Positions 1-8,088 of a stretch of DNA of 13,388 nt are shown in pieces. Both the position numbers and the translations under genes were made by a program. The stretch's first letter is position 1. Every line of letters starts with the position of its first letter. Source of the stretch: Propionivibrio sp. (lineage in GTDB: Bacteria > Pseudomonadota > Gammaproteobacteria > Burkholderiales > Rhodocyclaceae); NCBI GenBank assembly GCA_003249625.1, contig QKII01000177.1, forward strand, positions 1-13,388, in the 5' to 3' direction. Below the pieces are notes generated by a model. It was not told the origin of the DNA, did not search any database, and saw nothing but the letters and a program-made list of their open reading frames with translations.

Positions 1-102
1 GCGCCGCGCATCACCTACGGCGACGTGAAGATCACCAAGTCCCCACCGGCCGCGCGTGTTTACGGTGCCGCGGGTGAAAAAGCAGACCAGGAAAGGAAAT
101 AA
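1..102 (+). CDS. frdA: Fumarate reductase flavoprotein subunit, C-terminal end (partial)
   Basis: This is an open frame from the window edge to a TAA at 100-102, giving the last 33 residues (starting [20 protein letters not shown]). The body of the protein lies upstream of the window. A tail reading [12 protein letters not shown] followed by a short charged end fits the C-terminus of fumarate reductase or succinate dehydrogenase flavoproteins. The assignment rests mainly on position: the stop lies 4 nt before the frdB start, and frdB, frdC and frdD follow in the standard order. FrdA would carry the covalent FAD and the fumarate-reducing site on the cytoplasmic face. Nothing catalytic is visible in this fragment. 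Confidence 0.85.
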   Translation, partial: APRITYGDVKITKSPPAARVYGAAGEKADQERK

Positions 103-106
103 TCCA

Positions 107-859
107 ATGTCTGAGCAAAAAGTCATTGAAATCGAGGTGTTGCGCTACCTGCCGGAATCGGATCAGGCGCCGCGCTCGGAGGTCTACAAGGTGCCCTTTA
201 CCGACGATATGTCGGTATTGCAGGGAGCTCAGTACATCAAGGATCACTTCGACGGTTCGCTGACCTTCCGCTGGTCCTGCCGGATGGCGATCTGCGGTAG
301 CTGCGGCATGATGATCAACGGCATCCCGAAGCTGTCGTGCGAAACCTTCATCCGCGATTACTATCCGAACCGCATCACCATCGAGGCACTGGCCCACTTC
401 CCGATCGAGAAGGACTTGGTCGTCGATCTCTCCGGTTTCATCGAGAAGCTCGAAGCGATCCAGCCGTACATCATCCCGAAGGAGCCGCGCACGATCGAGC
501 AGGGCGAGTACATCCAGACGCCCGCACAGTTCGCCGAGTACATCCAGTTCACTTCCTGCATCAACTGTACGTTGTGCTATGCGGCCTGCCCGCAGGTCGG
601 CCTCAATCCCGAGTTCATCGGTCCGGCAGCGATCGCCTTGGCGCACCGTTACAACATGGACTCGCGCGACGGCGGCCAGGCGCAGCGGATGGAGTTGCTG
701 GCGTCCGAAGACGGTGTCTACAACTGCAGCGCGGTCGGGTATTGCTCTGAAGTGTGTCCGAAGCATGTCGATCCGGGCAACGCGGTCAACGTCAATAAAA
801 TCAACGCAGCGAAGGATTACTTCCTGCGCTTCCTGTCACCGAAAGGGGGTGCCAAGTGA
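107..859 (+). CDS. frdB: Fumarate reductase iron-sulfur subunit FrdB
   Basis: The 250-aa protein passes electrons from the membrane quinol to FrdA through three iron-sulfur clusters. The N-terminal plant-type ferredoxin domain has Cys58, Cys63, Cys66 and Cys78 for the [2Fe-2S] centre, within [20 protein letters not shown]. The C-terminal domain has Cys151, Cys154, Cys157 and Cys161 ([12 protein letters not shown]) plus Cys207, Cys213 and Cys217 ([12 protein letters not shown]), which ligate the [4Fe-4S] and [3Fe-4S] centres. These positions run one to three residues beyond those of E. coli FrdB, so the family match is strong. I chose the ATG at 107, which follows a GAAAGGA purine run, over an in-frame start at 56 that would overlap the frdA tail. 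The TGA stop overlaps the frdC start. Confidence 0.97.
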   Translation: MSEQKVIEIEVLRYLPESDQAPRSEVYKVPFTDDMSVLQGAQYIKDHFDGSLTFRWSCRMAICGSCGMMINGIPKLSCETFIRDYYPNRITIEALAHFPIEKDLVVDLSGFIEKLEAIQPYIIPKEPRTIEQGEYIQTPAQFAEYIQFTSCINCTLCYAACPQVGLNPEFIGPAAIALAHRYNMDSRDGGQAQRMELLASEDGVYNCSAVGYCSEVCPKHVDPGNAVNVNKINAAKDYFLRFLSPKGGAK

Positions 860-1254
860 GCAAACGTCGTCCGTACGTCCGTCCGATGGACGGCTGGTGG
901 AAGAAGAACCCGTTCTACGTTGAGTACATGGTTCACGAAGGCACGGCGCTGTTTGTTGCCGCCTACGCCATCACCCTGCTCGTCGGACTCGTCCGGTTGG
1001 GTCAGGGCCCCGAGGCATGGGCAGGCTGGCTCGATGCGATGAAGAGCCCGCTGTCGATCGTTTTCCATCTGGCGCTGCTGGTGGCGATTGCCTACCACGC
1101 GCTGACATGGTTCAAGCTGTTCCCGCTGACCATGCCGCCGATCGTGGTGAATGGCAAGAGGGTTGAGCCGAACGTCGTTGTGAGCGCCGGCTGGACCGCC
1201 GCGATCGTCGCCGCTCTCGCGCTGCTTGGCATTGTTTGGAGGATTGCCGCATGA
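856..1254 (+). CDS. frdC: Fumarate reductase membrane anchor subunit FrdC
   Basis: This 132-aa integral membrane subunit, with FrdD, anchors FrdAB to the inner membrane and forms the quinol-binding sites. The N-terminus [19 protein letters not shown] matches the E. coli FrdC pattern (KPYVRPM..WWKK.PFY). Glu28 sits where E. coli FrdC has the quinol-site Glu29, and the His81/Trp85 pair (HALTW) matches the E. coli HTKTW segment. Three hydrophobic segments lie at roughly residues 30-50, 67-87 and 107-128. The start is a GTG whose last two bases belong to the frdB stop (GTGA overlap), preceded by a G-rich GGGGGT run, so translation is probably coupled to frdB. Confidence 0.95.
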   Translation: MSKRRPYVRPMDGWWKKNPFYVEYMVHEGTALFVAAYAITLLVGLVRLGQGPEAWAGWLDAMKSPLSIVFHLALLVAIAYHALTWFKLFPLTMPPIVVNGKRVEPNVVVSAGWTAAIVAALALLGIVWRIAA

Positions 1255-1616
1255 AAACTCGTAAGCGTTCAAATGCCCCGATTTTCTGGGGCCTGTTCGG
1301 CGGTGGCGGCATGCTGGCCGCTCTCTTCGGGCCGATGCTGGTGTTCATCACCGGCGTGGCCGTACCGCTCGGCCTGATTCTACCGGCTGGCGCCATGGAC
1401 TACCCGAAGATGCACGCGTTCGCGCAGAACTTCATCGGCAAGGGCTTCATCTTCGTGGTGATCTCCCTGTTCATGTGGCACGCCGCGCACCGGATCTTCC
1501 ACTCGCTGCATGAAATCGGCATTCACCCCGGCTTCGGCTGCAAGCTGCTGACGTACGGTGTGGCGCTGGTTGCCACGGTGGTGTCCGCAGTTGTGCTGCT
1601 CGGTATCGGCTTTTAA
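1251..1616 (+). CDS. frdD: Fumarate reductase membrane anchor subunit FrdD
   Basis: This 121-aa second membrane anchor completes the complex. The N-terminus RSNAPIFWGLFGGGGMLAAL matches E. coli FrdD (EPVFWGLFGAGGM), and AFAQNFIGKGFIF and HRIFHSLHEIGIH match the AFAQSFIGR and HRMHHAMHDLKIH segments. Three transmembrane stretches are visible at about residues 16-45, 62-80 and 98-120. The ATG at 1251 overlaps the frdC TGA (ATGA) and lies 8 nt after GGAGG at 1238-1242, which decides this start over a TTG 15 nt upstream. It is the last gene of the operon. FrdC plus FrdD as two separate small anchors, with no obvious haem-ligand histidine pair, indicates the E. coli-type quinol:fumarate reductase. 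Confidence 0.95.
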   Translation: MKTRKRSNAPIFWGLFGGGGMLAALFGPMLVFITGVAVPLGLILPAGAMDYPKMHAFAQNFIGKGFIFVVISLFMWHAAHRIFHSLHEIGIHPGFGCKLLTYGVALVATVVSAVVLLGIGF

Positions 1617-1740
1617 CAGTTTGGTTTGTAGTGTGGGTTAGGGGGATGTAAGGCGGCAGAAAAACGGTGGGGGTCATTAAAAAAGACAACGATGACCTTC
1701 ACCGCGTCCGCCTGAAAGTTCGCCTCCACAGTAAGAAAAA

Positions 1741-1776
1741 AAACGGGGCGTCGGAAAGTAATCCGACGCCCCGTTT
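1741..1776. terminator. Bidirectional intrinsic terminator between frdD and midA
   Basis: This is a perfect 15-bp inverted repeat (arms 1741-1755 and 1762-1776) around a 6-nt loop AAGTAA. On the + strand it is followed by TTTCCTTTTC; on the - strand the arm runs into a run of eight U, from the A tract at 1736-1743. It lies between two convergent genes, so it can stop the frd transcript from the left and the cobT-midA transcript from the right. The - strand version has the better U tract. The 120 bp between frdD and the hairpin contain no gene that I can see. Confidence 0.9.
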
Positions 1777-1795
1777 CCTTTTCGCCAAAACAGAT

Positions 1796-2965
1796 CTATA
1801 GCGTTTCGCTGCGATCGCCATGGCTAAAACCGATCAGCGGATCATTGATCCCCTTGCCAAGCGCCATGACCTTGAACAAATCGCCCATCTCTGCAGGCGA
1901 GATCAGTTTTTGTACAGCTTGCGACTGCGGAAGGTAGCGCGCCGTATCGTCAGCCGGAATCCGTGAGAGTACGTCCGGCAGTCCGCAGTTGAGCAGGAAG
2001 GCGCACTGCGTCGTGTACCCGAGCAGATCTAACCCTGCGGCATGGCCAGCTTCAACGATCGCGGTGAAATCGATGTGGGCGGTAATGTCCTGCAGACCCG
2101 GAAGAAAGAAAGGATCGGAGTGTGCGTGGTGCCGGTAATGGCACATCAGAGTGCCCGCGTCACGCTGTGGGTGGTAGTACTCGTGGCGGGGAAACCCGTA
2201 GTCGAGTAACAACAGGGCACCGCGGCCGAGAATTGGCGCCCACGAGGCTGTCCAATCCATCGCGGCGAGGTTGATTTCGCTGACGTAGCCGGACAGCGGT
2301 TCGAATTCGTCGCGTATCAGCAGCGACTGCTCCAGCAGTCGGCCGGTGGCGGGTTTGTCTTCCCAGGTGAACGCACCGTTACGCCAACTCACGCCTCGTT
2401 CCAGAATGCGCGGCTGTTCGGCACCGGCTTCCCATGCTACAAGGTGCACCGGTAAGGCATCGAGGAGTTCGTTAGCCAGAACCAGACCGTCGAAGTGTTC
2501 CGGCAGCTTGTTCAACCAGGCTACGCGGTTCAGCAGGTGCGGAACGTGCTGTTCGATCGTGGCTTGCTGGCGGGCACGCAACTCGCCGGACAGGTCGAGG
2601 ATGCAATAACTTTCGGGAAGACAGTCGCGCAGTTCGAGTTCAGCAAGCAGGTCGGCGGCCAGGCGTCCGGAACCAGCACCGACTTCGATCACATGTGGTG
2701 CTGAAAGATGAAGAATTTGTGCGGCTTGTGCGGCGAGCGTTTGCGCGAACAAGGGGGTCAATTCGGGGGCGGTGACGAAGTCGCCGGCGGCGCCAAATTT
2801 GTGCGAACCACCTGAGTAGTAGCCGAGGCCGGGAGTGTAGAGCGCCAGTGTCATGTAACGGTCGAAGCCGATCCAGCCGCCACTGGCTACGATCTCATCG
2901 CGAATATGCGCAGTTAGCGCATCGCTGGCTTCTCGAGCGTCTTGAGCGGGAGAGGGTAGGTTCAT
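1796..2965 (-). CDS. SAM-dependent methyltransferase, MidA/NDUFAF7 family (DUF185)
   Basis: This 389-aa protein has the diagnostic N-terminal block IGFDRYMTLALYTPGLGYYS (residues 32-51) and TAPELTPLF of the MidA/NDUFAF7 family. It also has a class I SAM-binding glycine loop VGAGSG (95-100), the NELLDALPV segment (165-173) and a LLLLDYGF..EYYHPQR block. In mitochondria NDUFAF7 methylates an arginine of a complex I subunit; the substrate of bacterial homologues is not clear from sequence. I chose the ATG at 2963-2965 because it overlaps the TGA of the phosphatase gene (ATGA) and because family homology begins just after it; an open frame continues 23 codons further upstream but overlaps that gene. 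It is last in the cobT-cobS-cobC operon although it has no obvious corrinoid role. It could instead serve complex I or another methylation target. Confidence 0.85.
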   Translation of the reverse strand: MNLPSPAQDAREASDALTAHIRDEIVASGGWIGFDRYMTLALYTPGLGYYSGGSHKFGAAGDFVTAPELTPLFAQTLAAQAAQILHLSAPHVIEVGAGSGRLAADLLAELELRDCLPESYCILDLSGELRARQQATIEQHVPHLLNRVAWLNKLPEHFDGLVLANELLDALPVHLVAWEAGAEQPRILERGVSWRNGAFTWEDKPATGRLLEQSLLIRDEFEPLSGYVSEINLAAMDWTASWAPILGRGALLLLDYGFPRHEYYHPQRDAGTLMCHYRHHAHSDPFFLPGLQDITAHIDFTAIVEAGHAAGLDLLGYTTQCAFLLNCGLPDVLSRIPADDTARYLPQSQAVQKLISPAEMGDLFKVMALGKGINDPLIGFSHGDRSETL

Positions 2966-3495
2966 TGGCAAGACGTGAAATCTGAAACAAGAATCGGGAC
3001 GATCTCGCCGTAGGCGAATTGAAGCTTTGACCATTCGTCAGCAGGCAGTTTCTGCCAATGACCGATCAGTGAGCGCATCACCCCTGCGTGAGAGACGATC
3101 GCCACCCGTTGCAGCGATGGATCGAGCGAGTCGGCGAAATCTTGCGCACGAGCGAATAACGCTGCCACCGATTCGCCGCCGGGCGGCACGAAGCCGAGAA
3201 CGTCATTGGCCCACGCATCGAGTTGTCCGCGTTCGATCTCGTCCCAGCGTTGGCCTTCCCAGGCGCCGAAATGGATTTCGCTGAGCCGTGGGTCGATCTG
3301 GACGTTCTCGGAAAAAGCCTCGGCGAGCCGGCGGGCGCGGCGAAGCGGACTGCTGAATACAGTGGTGTCCGCAGGGAGGTTCTGTCGTAGCGCGCAGACT
3401 GTTGCGTCAACATCAACGCAGTCGACGTCGAGTTGACCGTAGCAGATACCGGGCTCGATCAACGGTTGCGGGTGGCGGATCAGGAAAACTTGCAC
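2962..3495 (-). CDS. cobC: Alpha-ribazole phosphatase, histidine phosphatase family
   Basis: This 177-aa cytoplasmic phosphatase probably removes the 5'-phosphate from alpha-ribazole-5'-phosphate or adenosylcobalamin-5'-phosphate at the end of lower-ligand assembly. The phosphoglycerate-mutase fold is shown by LIRHP (His8 is the phosphorylated residue; the usual RHG is RHP here), SSPLRRARRLAE (48-59), acidic Glu73 in LSEIHFGAWEGQ, and His136 in IVSHAGV. The RHP variant is common in CobC-like members. The GTG start at 3493-3495 lies 16 nt inside the cobS end, and the stop overlaps the methyltransferase start. The specific function rests on position between cobS and the rest of the operon, since the family includes many other phosphatases. 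Confidence 0.85.
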   Translation of the reverse strand: MQVFLIRHPQPLIEPGICYGQLDVDCVDVDATVCALRQNLPADTTVFSSPLRRARRLAEAFSENVQIDPRLSEIHFGAWEGQRWDEIERGQLDAWANDVLGFVPPGGESVAALFARAQDFADSLDPSLQRVAIVSHAGVMRSLIGHWQKLPADEWSKLQFAYGEIVPILVSDFTSCQ

Positions 3496-4235
3496 AACAG
3501 GCCGGCGTAGAAGGCAACTTCCGAGAGTTGCTGCACGGCGCCAAGACAGTCGCCGGTATAGCCGCCAATGCGGCGCTTATAGAGCCGGATCAGCCACAGC
3601 GTAGCAGCGGCAGCGAGAACGAGTGCCGGAATGAACTGGGCGGGCGGGAGCAGCAGGACGGGGAGCAGGGCGGTTACTCCTGCAAAGATCTTGTCCGAGC
3701 TGCTCAAGCGATTGTCGAATGGCTTGGCTTTGCCGTCGGCGCGGGCGTAATCCAGCGAGCGCATGACAAAGGCCATGCATAGCCGGGAAACAGCCTGACC
3801 GGCGATCAGTGCCACAGGAACGAGCAGCATGTCGATCTCGATCAGCGCAAAGAAGCGTACGAGCAGGATCATTCCCAGAGCAACGGCACCGTAGCTGCCG
3901 ACACGCGAATCGCGCATGATCTCAAGCACACGTTCGCGGTTCCAGCCGCCGCCAAGGCCGTCGACCGTATCGCTCCAACCGTCTTCATGCAGAGCGCCTG
4001 TGACCAGTATGGTCGTTGCCATTGCCGCGAGTACCGCCAGGGTCTTCGGCCAGAAGAACGAAGTGATCGCAAAAACCAGCCCGGCCAGCGTACCGACGAG
4101 CAGCCCGATAGCCGGGAAGTAGCGGATGGCCCGTTCAAGCGCCAGGCTGTCTTGCCCAAGTGTGCCGGGAAGTGGCAGGCGGGTGAAGAAGCGGATCGCA
4201 CCGAGGAAAGTTTCCAGTTCCGAGCGTGGTGACAT
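3480..4235 (-). CDS. cobS: Adenosylcobinamide-GDP ribazoletransferase CobS
   Basis: This 251-aa integral membrane enzyme joins adenosylcobinamide-GDP to alpha-ribazole (or its phosphate), making the nucleotide loop of cobalamin. The signature GALHEDGWSDTVDGLGGG (80-97) carries the acidic metal-binding residues, and DSRVGSYG (109-116) and GGYTGDCLGA near the C-terminus are typical of CobS. Five or more hydrophobic segments are visible (for example 41-61, 65-80, 116-146 and 186-219). The ATG start is preceded on the - strand by GAGAG at a short distance, and only 9 nt separate it from the cobT stop. Its end overlaps the cobC phosphatase gene by 16 nt. Confidence 0.95.
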   Translation of the reverse strand: MSPRSELETFLGAIRFFTRLPLPGTLGQDSLALERAIRYFPAIGLLVGTLAGLVFAITSFFWPKTLAVLAAMATTILVTGALHEDGWSDTVDGLGGGWNRERVLEIMRDSRVGSYGAVALGMILLVRFFALIEIDMLLVPVALIAGQAVSRLCMAFVMRSLDYARADGKAKPFDNRLSSSDKIFAGVTALLPVLLLPPAQFIPALVLAAAATLWLIRLYKRRIGGYTGDCLGAVQQLSEVAFYAGLLCKFS

Positions 4236-4244
4236 GATCGACTC

Positions 4245-5291
4245 TCAGTTATCGCGGTTGCTTACGCCCGCGGATTCAAAACTGGCCATCTCATTCAGGA
4301 ACGCGAGGCCAGAGCAGACGAGCGGATAGGCGATCGCGGCGCCGGTGCCTTCGCCGAGGCGCAGGCCCAGATCCAGCAGCGGCTCGCCGCCGAGGTCGCG
4401 CATCTGGGCGAGGTGGCCGGGTTCGGCGGAACGATGACAGAAGATGCAGTAGTCCCGCACGGCCGGGGCGATGCGGGCGGCGGCCAGCAGGGCCGAGGTG
4501 GCAATGAAGCCGTCGATCAGCAGGGTCATGCCGCGTTCCGCACCGCCGAGGAAGGCCCCTGTCATCATGGCGATTTCGAAACCGCCGAACTCGGCGAGCA
4601 CGGTGACGGCATCCGCATCCACGGGGAGTTTTGCTCGGGCAATGGCTTGTCCGAGCAGTTCTCGCTTGCGGGCGAGTCCGGCGTCATCGAGGCCGGTGCC
4701 ACGCCCGATACAATCGACCAGAGGGGTTTGGGTGTACGCGTGGGTCAGCAAGGCGGCGGAAGCCGTGTTGCCGATGCCCATTTCGCCGACTACAAGGACG
4801 TTGCAGCCGTCATCTGCCCGATTGCGCGCTACTTGTGCGCCACGTTCAATGGCGGTGAGGCATTGCGCGCGCGTCATCGCTGGTTCGTCGAGGTAACTGC
4901 GTGTGCCACCTGCGGCAACCTTGGCGTCGATCAACCCTTCGCGCGGGCCGAAATCATGCGCCACGCCGGCGTCGACGACAGTGACTGCGAAACCGTGCTG
5001 GCGTGCAAAAGCGTTGATACCTGCTCCACCCGCCAGACAGTTCTCGACCATCTGCCAGGTGACCTCCTGCGGGTACGCCGAGAGACCCGCCTTGGCTGCG
5101 CCATGGTCGGCAGCAAAAACGACGAGGTTCGGTTGCGTAAAACGCGGAGACAGCGATTGCTGGATGCGCCCGACGCGCAAGGCGATTTTCTCCAGGACGC
5201 CGAGTGATCCCAAGGGTTTGGTCTTGTTGTCGATCTTGTGCTGCAGTGAGGAATCGAGTGTCGCGGCGGGTGAGGATATCGAAAATTTCAT
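4245..5291 (-). CDS. cobT: Nicotinate-nucleotide--dimethylbenzimidazole phosphoribosyltransferase CobT
   Basis: This 348-aa cytoplasmic enzyme transfers the phosphoribosyl group of nicotinate mononucleotide to dimethylbenzimidazole (or a related base) to make alpha-ribazole phosphate. Family blocks seen: [10 protein letters not shown] (22-31), FAADHG (59-64), EVTWQMV and [47 protein letters not shown], and [11 protein letters not shown], where Glu314 matches the proposed catalytic Glu317 of Salmonella CobT. The ATG at 5289-5291 gives the usual family length (Salmonella 356 aa); the frame is open for 98 further codons upstream, but those overlap the divergent cobU and show no homology. It is first in a four-gene operon, with a TATAAT hexamer upstream. 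Confidence 0.95.
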   Translation of the reverse strand: MKFSISSPAATLDSSLQHKIDNKTKPLGSLGVLEKIALRVGRIQQSLSPRFTQPNLVVFAADHGAAKAGLSAYPQEVTWQMVENCLAGGAGINAFARQHGFAVTVVDAGVAHDFGPREGLIDAKVAAGGTRSYLDEPAMTRAQCLTAIERGAQVARNRADDGCNVLVVGEMGIGNTASAALLTHAYTQTPLVDCIGRGTGLDDAGLARKRELLGQAIARAKLPVDADAVTVLAEFGGFEIAMMTGAFLGGAERGMTLLIDGFIATSALLAAARIAPAVRDYCIFCHRSAEPGHLAQMRDLGGEPLLDLGLRLGEGTGAAIAYPLVCSGLAFLNEMASFESAGVSNRDN

Positions 5292-5333
5292 TGGTGAATT
5301 TGAACGTGTCCGGGCAGCTCGCGGAAAGCCGCG

Positions 5334-5339
5334 ATTATA
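5334..5339 (-). promoter_or_regulatory. Possible -10 element of the cobT-cobS-cobC-midA operon
   Basis: The - strand reads a perfect TATAAT in the 78-bp divergent gap between cobT and cobU, which would give a leader of about 36 nt before the cobT ATG. The -35 region is weak: AGCTTA lies at 17-bp spacing and TTAGCA at 14. The remaining space is too short for a cobalamin riboswitch, so any B12 control here would need another mechanism. I could not pick out a convincing promoter for cobU on the other strand. Confidence 0.4.
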
Positions 5340-5369
5340 CGCCGCACCGCCCGTGCTAAGCTTTGCGCC

Positions 5370-5927
5370 ATGAAAGAACTGATCCTCGGAGGCGCCCGTT
5401 CGGGCAAGAGCATGCTGGCTGAAAAACGGGCAGCGGAGAGTGGCATGCGGGTGGTGTATGTGGCAACCGCGCAGGCGCATGACGGCGAGATGCAGCGTCG
5501 GATCTCGCACCATCAGGCGCGCCGTCCGGCAAGCTGGGGATTGGTCGAGACGCCGCTCGAACTGGCCGAAAATCTGCGCCGGCACGCCGCGCCGGATACC
5601 TGCCAGTTGGTCGACTGCCTGACCTTGTGGCTCTCGAACATGCTATTCGCGGGCAAGGCGGCTGCGCAGGCCGAGGCGGGCGAGGAGGTCGACTGTGCGC
5701 TGTTTCGCGACGAGGTCCAGGCGCTCATCGACGTTCTGCCGGGGTTGCCGGGGCGGGTCATCATGGTTTCCAACGAGGTCGGCTGGGGGATCGTCCCGAT
5801 GGCTGCGGTGTCGCGGCTGTTTGCCGACGAGCAGGGGCGCCTGAATCAGCGCGTTGCAGCAGTATGCGATCGGGTGACTTTGGTCGCCGCTGGTCAGCCT
5901 TTGGTGCTTAAATCGACAAACGGATAA
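5370..5927 (+). CDS. cobU: Adenosylcobinamide kinase / adenosylcobinamide-phosphate guanylyltransferase
   Basis: This 185-aa bifunctional enzyme phosphorylates adenosylcobinamide and then attaches GMP, supplying AdoCbi-GDP to CobS. The P-loop is GGARSGKS (7-14). His47 in [11 protein letters not shown] aligns with the guanylylated His46 of Salmonella Cob[13 protein letters not shown] (81-92) and [12 protein letters not shown] followed by [11 protein letters not shown] are the remaining family blocks. It is called CobU in Salmonella and CobP in Pseudomonas denitrificans. The ATG at 5370 places the P-loop at the expected position. It is transcribed away from cobT, with a universal stress gene 17 nt downstream, so the two are probably one operon. 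Confidence 0.95.
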   Translation: MKELILGGARSGKSMLAEKRAAESGMRVVYVATAQAHDGEMQRRISHHQARRPASWGLVETPLELAENLRRHAAPDTCQLVDCLTLWLSNMLFAGKAAAQAEAGEEVDCALFRDEVQALIDVLPGLPGRVIMVSNEVGWGIVPMAAVSRLFADEQGRLNQRVAAVCDRVTLVAAGQPLVLKSTNG

Positions 5928-5944
5928 TTTGCGAGGGAATCGTC

Positions 5945-6397
5945 ATGTATCAGCGCATCATGGCCGCAATCGACAGCAATTTCGCGTCCAGTCCAGTCCT
6001 CGAGGCGGCGATCCAGACGGCAGGGAAGTTCGGCGCGCGACTGGCGCTATGCCATGCGCTGGATGACTCGATCCTTTCCCAGAAAACCGCGCAGGTGGTG
6101 TTTCCTGACGGTGTTCGTCCGATCGAGGAATCGCTCCATTCGGACGCAGAGGCATTCCTGAACGAAGCAGCAGCGTTGGCGCGTCAGCGGGGTGTGGAGA
6201 CGGAAATTAGCCTGATCGAATCGGAAAGCGAAAATGTCCCGGAAATGCTGGTTCGTGCAGTGACCGAGTGGCAGGCTGACCTACTGGTCGTCGGCGCTCG
6301 TCAGAGCCAAGGGGTCGGACGGCTGCTCGGCGGCAGCGTGGCCGAGCAACTGGCCCGAAAAGCGACCGTTTCGCTGCTGCTTGTCAGGTCGAAGTAA
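5945..6397 (+). CDS. Universal stress protein, UspA family
   Basis: This 150-aa single-domain cytoplasmic Usp starts YQRIMAAIDSN with the conserved Asp10 and carries the nucleotide-binding loop VVGARQSQGVGRLLGGSVAE (115-134). In ATP-binding members the loop follows G-x2-G-x9-G-S/T. Here Gly117, Gly130 and Ser131 are kept, but the middle glycine is Gln120, so ATP binding may be altered. The ATG follows GAGGGA at good spacing and begins 17 nt after the cobU stop, suggesting cotranscription. Usp proteins have varied roles in stress survival, and nothing here ties this one directly to cobalamin. The family call is firm; the biological role is unknown. Confidence 0.92.
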   Translation: MYQRIMAAIDSNFASSPVLEAAIQTAGKFGARLALCHALDDSILSQKTAQVVFPDGVRPIEESLHSDAEAFLNEAAALARQRGVETEISLIESESENVPEMLVRAVTEWQADLLVVGARQSQGVGRLLGGSVAEQLARKATVSLLLVRSK

Positions 6398-6424
6398 GCG
6401 ATCACTCTGCTCTTTTGTCCGGTT

Positions 6425-6589
6425 CTATCGGCTGGAGGAAAAGAAAAAGCTGATGCCAACGACGATGAGGATGGCCGGCCACCATACGCGCAGCAGGTGG
6501 CTGAGGTCGATGCGCAGGTAGCCTAGGTTGTGCGCGAGGGCGATGCCGCCCGCGATGATCAGCAGAGCGCCGTTGAACCGACTTTTCAA
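6425..6589 (-). CDS. 54-aa membrane protein, LiaI/LiaF transmembrane region-like
   Basis: This small gene reads [15 protein letters not shown] at the N-terminus, then a second hydrophobic segment [16 protein letters not shown] before SSSR and TAG. Two transmembrane helices with a short polar link ([15 protein letters not shown]) and the [10 protein letters not shown] block recall the DUF5668 / LiaF-type transmembrane region, where a similar (L)WP..LI..G motif is typical. I chose the TTG at 6587-6589: it overlaps the cobQ stop (TTGA) and lies 8 nt after GGAG (6598-6601 on the - strand). The nearby ATG at 6596 is in a different frame and only 1 nt from that Shine-Dalgarno site. It is probably coupled to cobQ translation. 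Function unknown. It converges on the universal stress gene with 27 nt between. Confidence 0.72.
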   Translation of the reverse strand: MKSRFNGALLIIAGGIALAHNLGYLRIDLSHLLRVWWPAILIVVGISFFFSSSR

Positions 6590-8088
6590 GATTCATTCTC
6601 CTTCGAATTGTTTCTGAGCATGGGCAGCCATTCGGCCAGTTTTACCATGTCCATGTGCTGTTCGACAGCATCAGCCAGACGGTCGAGATCGCGTTCACGC
6701 CGCTCGTTCGGGTCGAAACTCGCCGAAGGCTTGTGGCCGGCCCACTCGAGCAGCGCATTGAGTGCATCAGGCTGGTCGAAGAGGCCGTGACAGTAAGTCG
6801 CCAAGAGTTGGCCGTCCTCCGAGATCGCTCCTTCCGGTATCCCGCCGAGTTGGGTGGACGGGTGATTCATCGCCGGGCCGTGCGTTACGCCCATATGGAT
6901 TCGGTAGCCGGTGATCGCCGGGGTGCCGGGCAACGTCAGTGCGCCGGTAACGTTCTCCAGATTTTTTTCCGCGGCCAGCGTCGTTTCGTAATCGAAAAGC
7001 CCCAAGCCGGGAGCGCTGCCCGACGCGCCTTCAAGGCCGAGCGGGTCGTTGAGTTTCATGCCGAGCATCTGCAATCCACCGCAGATGCCGATGACCTTGC
7101 CGCCGTAGCGCAGATGCCGGCGGATCGCCTCTTCCCAGCCCATCGCGCGCAGCCAGTTCAGATCGGCTTGCACTGCCTTCGAGCCGGGCAGGATGATCAG
7201 GTCGCTCGGTGGCACCGGTTCATGAGGGCCGACGAAGCGAAAATCGACGTCCGGATGGAAGCGCATCGGGTCGAGGTCATTGTGATTGGAGATGCGCGGG
7301 TAGGCCGGGGCGATCACGCGCAATTTAGCGTTCGTCTTCGCCTCCTGCCCCTTGGGCAGCGCATCCTCGGCATCGAGGTAAAGACCGTGCAGGTACGGCA
7401 GTACGCCGAGTACCGGCTTGCCAGTCCGCTCTTCCAGCCAGGTCAGGCCCGATTCGAGCAGTGACATGTCGCCGCGGAAGCGGTTGATGACGAAGCCCTT
7501 GACCCGTGCCTGCTCACTTGGCGTGAGCAGTTCGAGCGTGCCGACGAGGTGGGCGAAGACGCCGCCGCGGTCAATGTCGGCGACGATGATCACCGGGCAG
7601 TCAACGACCTCGGCGAAGCCCATGTTGGCGATGTCGCGGGCGCGCAGGTTTATTTCCGCCGGGCTGCCGGCGCCTTCGACAATGATGCAGTCGTAGGTCG
7701 CGCACAGCCGCTCCCACGATTCAAGGACGGCCTTCATCGCGCGCGGCTTGTACTCGTGGTAGTCGCGGGCGTTCAGGTCGGCGTGCGCCTTGCCGTGGAT
7801 GATCACCTGTGCCCGCTTGTCGCTCGACGGCTTCAGCAGGATCGGGTTGAAATCGATGTGCGCCGGTACGCCGGCGGCCAGCGCCTGAAGTGCCTGGGCG
7901 CGACCGATCTCGCCGCCGTCGACCGTGACGGCCGAGTTGAGTGCCATGTTCTGTGGTTTGAACGGCGCTACGCGCGCGCCGCGCCGGGCCAGAACACGGC
8001 AGATCGCCGCGCCGAGGACCGACTTGCCGGCGTCGGAAGTGCAGCCTTGCACCATCAGGCAGGGAGTCTTGGTTTGCTGGTTTGACAT
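6586..8088 (-). CDS. cobQ: Cobyric acid synthase CobQ (CbiP)
   Basis: This 500-aa ATP- and glutamine-dependent enzyme amidates four carboxylates of adenosylcobyrinic acid a,c-diamide to give cobyric acid. The N-terminal dethiobiotin-synthetase-like domain starts with the P-loop variant GCTSDAGKS (15-23), followed by [11 protein letters not shown] and [12 protein letters not shown]. The C-terminal triad-type glutamine amidotransferase domain has the nucleophile Cys336 in [10 protein letters not shown] and His434 in TYCHGLF. Length and motif order match the family (about 480-510 aa). AAGGAAA stands just before the ATG. It is transcribed away from cbiB, with a 120-bp divergent gap, and its stop overlaps the small membrane-protein gene. 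Confidence 0.96.
   Translation of the reverse strand: MSNQQTKTPCLMVQGCTSDAGKSVLGAAICRVLARRGARVAPFKPQNMALNSAVTVDGGEIGRAQALQALAAGVPAHIDFNPILLKPSSDKRAQVIIHGKAHADLNARDYHEYKPRAMKAVLESWERLCATYDCIIVEGAGSPAEINLRARDIANMGFAEVVDCPVIIVADIDRGGVFAHLVGTLELLTPSEQARVKGFVINRFRGDMSLLESGLTWLEERTGKPVLGVLPYLHGLYLDAEDALPKGQEAKTNAKLRVIAPAYPRISNHNDLDPMRFHPDVDFRFVGPHEPVPPSDLIILPGSKAVQADLNWLRAMGWEEAIRRHLRYGGKVIGICGGLQMLGMKLNDPLGLEGASGSAPGLGLFDYETTLAAEKNLENVTGALTLPGTPAITGYRIHMGVTHGPAMNHPSTQLGGIPEGAISEDGQLLATYCHGLFDQPDALNALLEWAGHKPSASFDPNERRERDLDRLADAVEQHMDMVKLAEWLPMLRNNSKENES

Noticed and set aside
56..106. N-terminal extension of frdB beginning at 56
   Set aside because: It would overlap the end of frdA by 47 nt and adds residues absent from FrdB; the ATG at 107 has a purine-rich ribosome site and gives the family length.
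2346..2704. Open frames on the + strand opposite the methyltransferase
   Set aside because: Shadow frames of a GC-rich gene; low-complexity Arg/Ser/Pro content and no motif.
4413..5207. 264-codon open frame on the + strand opposite cobT
   Set aside because: It is antisense to a well-conserved gene, Gly/Arg/His-rich and without recognisable motifs; GC-rich third positions keep it open.
5292..5585. 98-codon upstream extension of cobT
   Set aside because: It runs across the divergent promoter gap and over the start of cobU, and CobT homology begins after the ATG at 5289-5291.
6402..6596. 64-aa frame starting at ATG 6596 on the - strand
   Set aside because: It is Arg/His/Pro-rich, as expected for a shadow frame, its ATG is 1 nt from the Shine-Dalgarno site, and the TTG frame one step over encodes a sensible two-helix membrane protein.
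6655..7464. 269-codon open frame on the + strand opposite cobQ
   Set aside because: Antisense shadow of cobQ with no family resemblance and no ribosome site of note.
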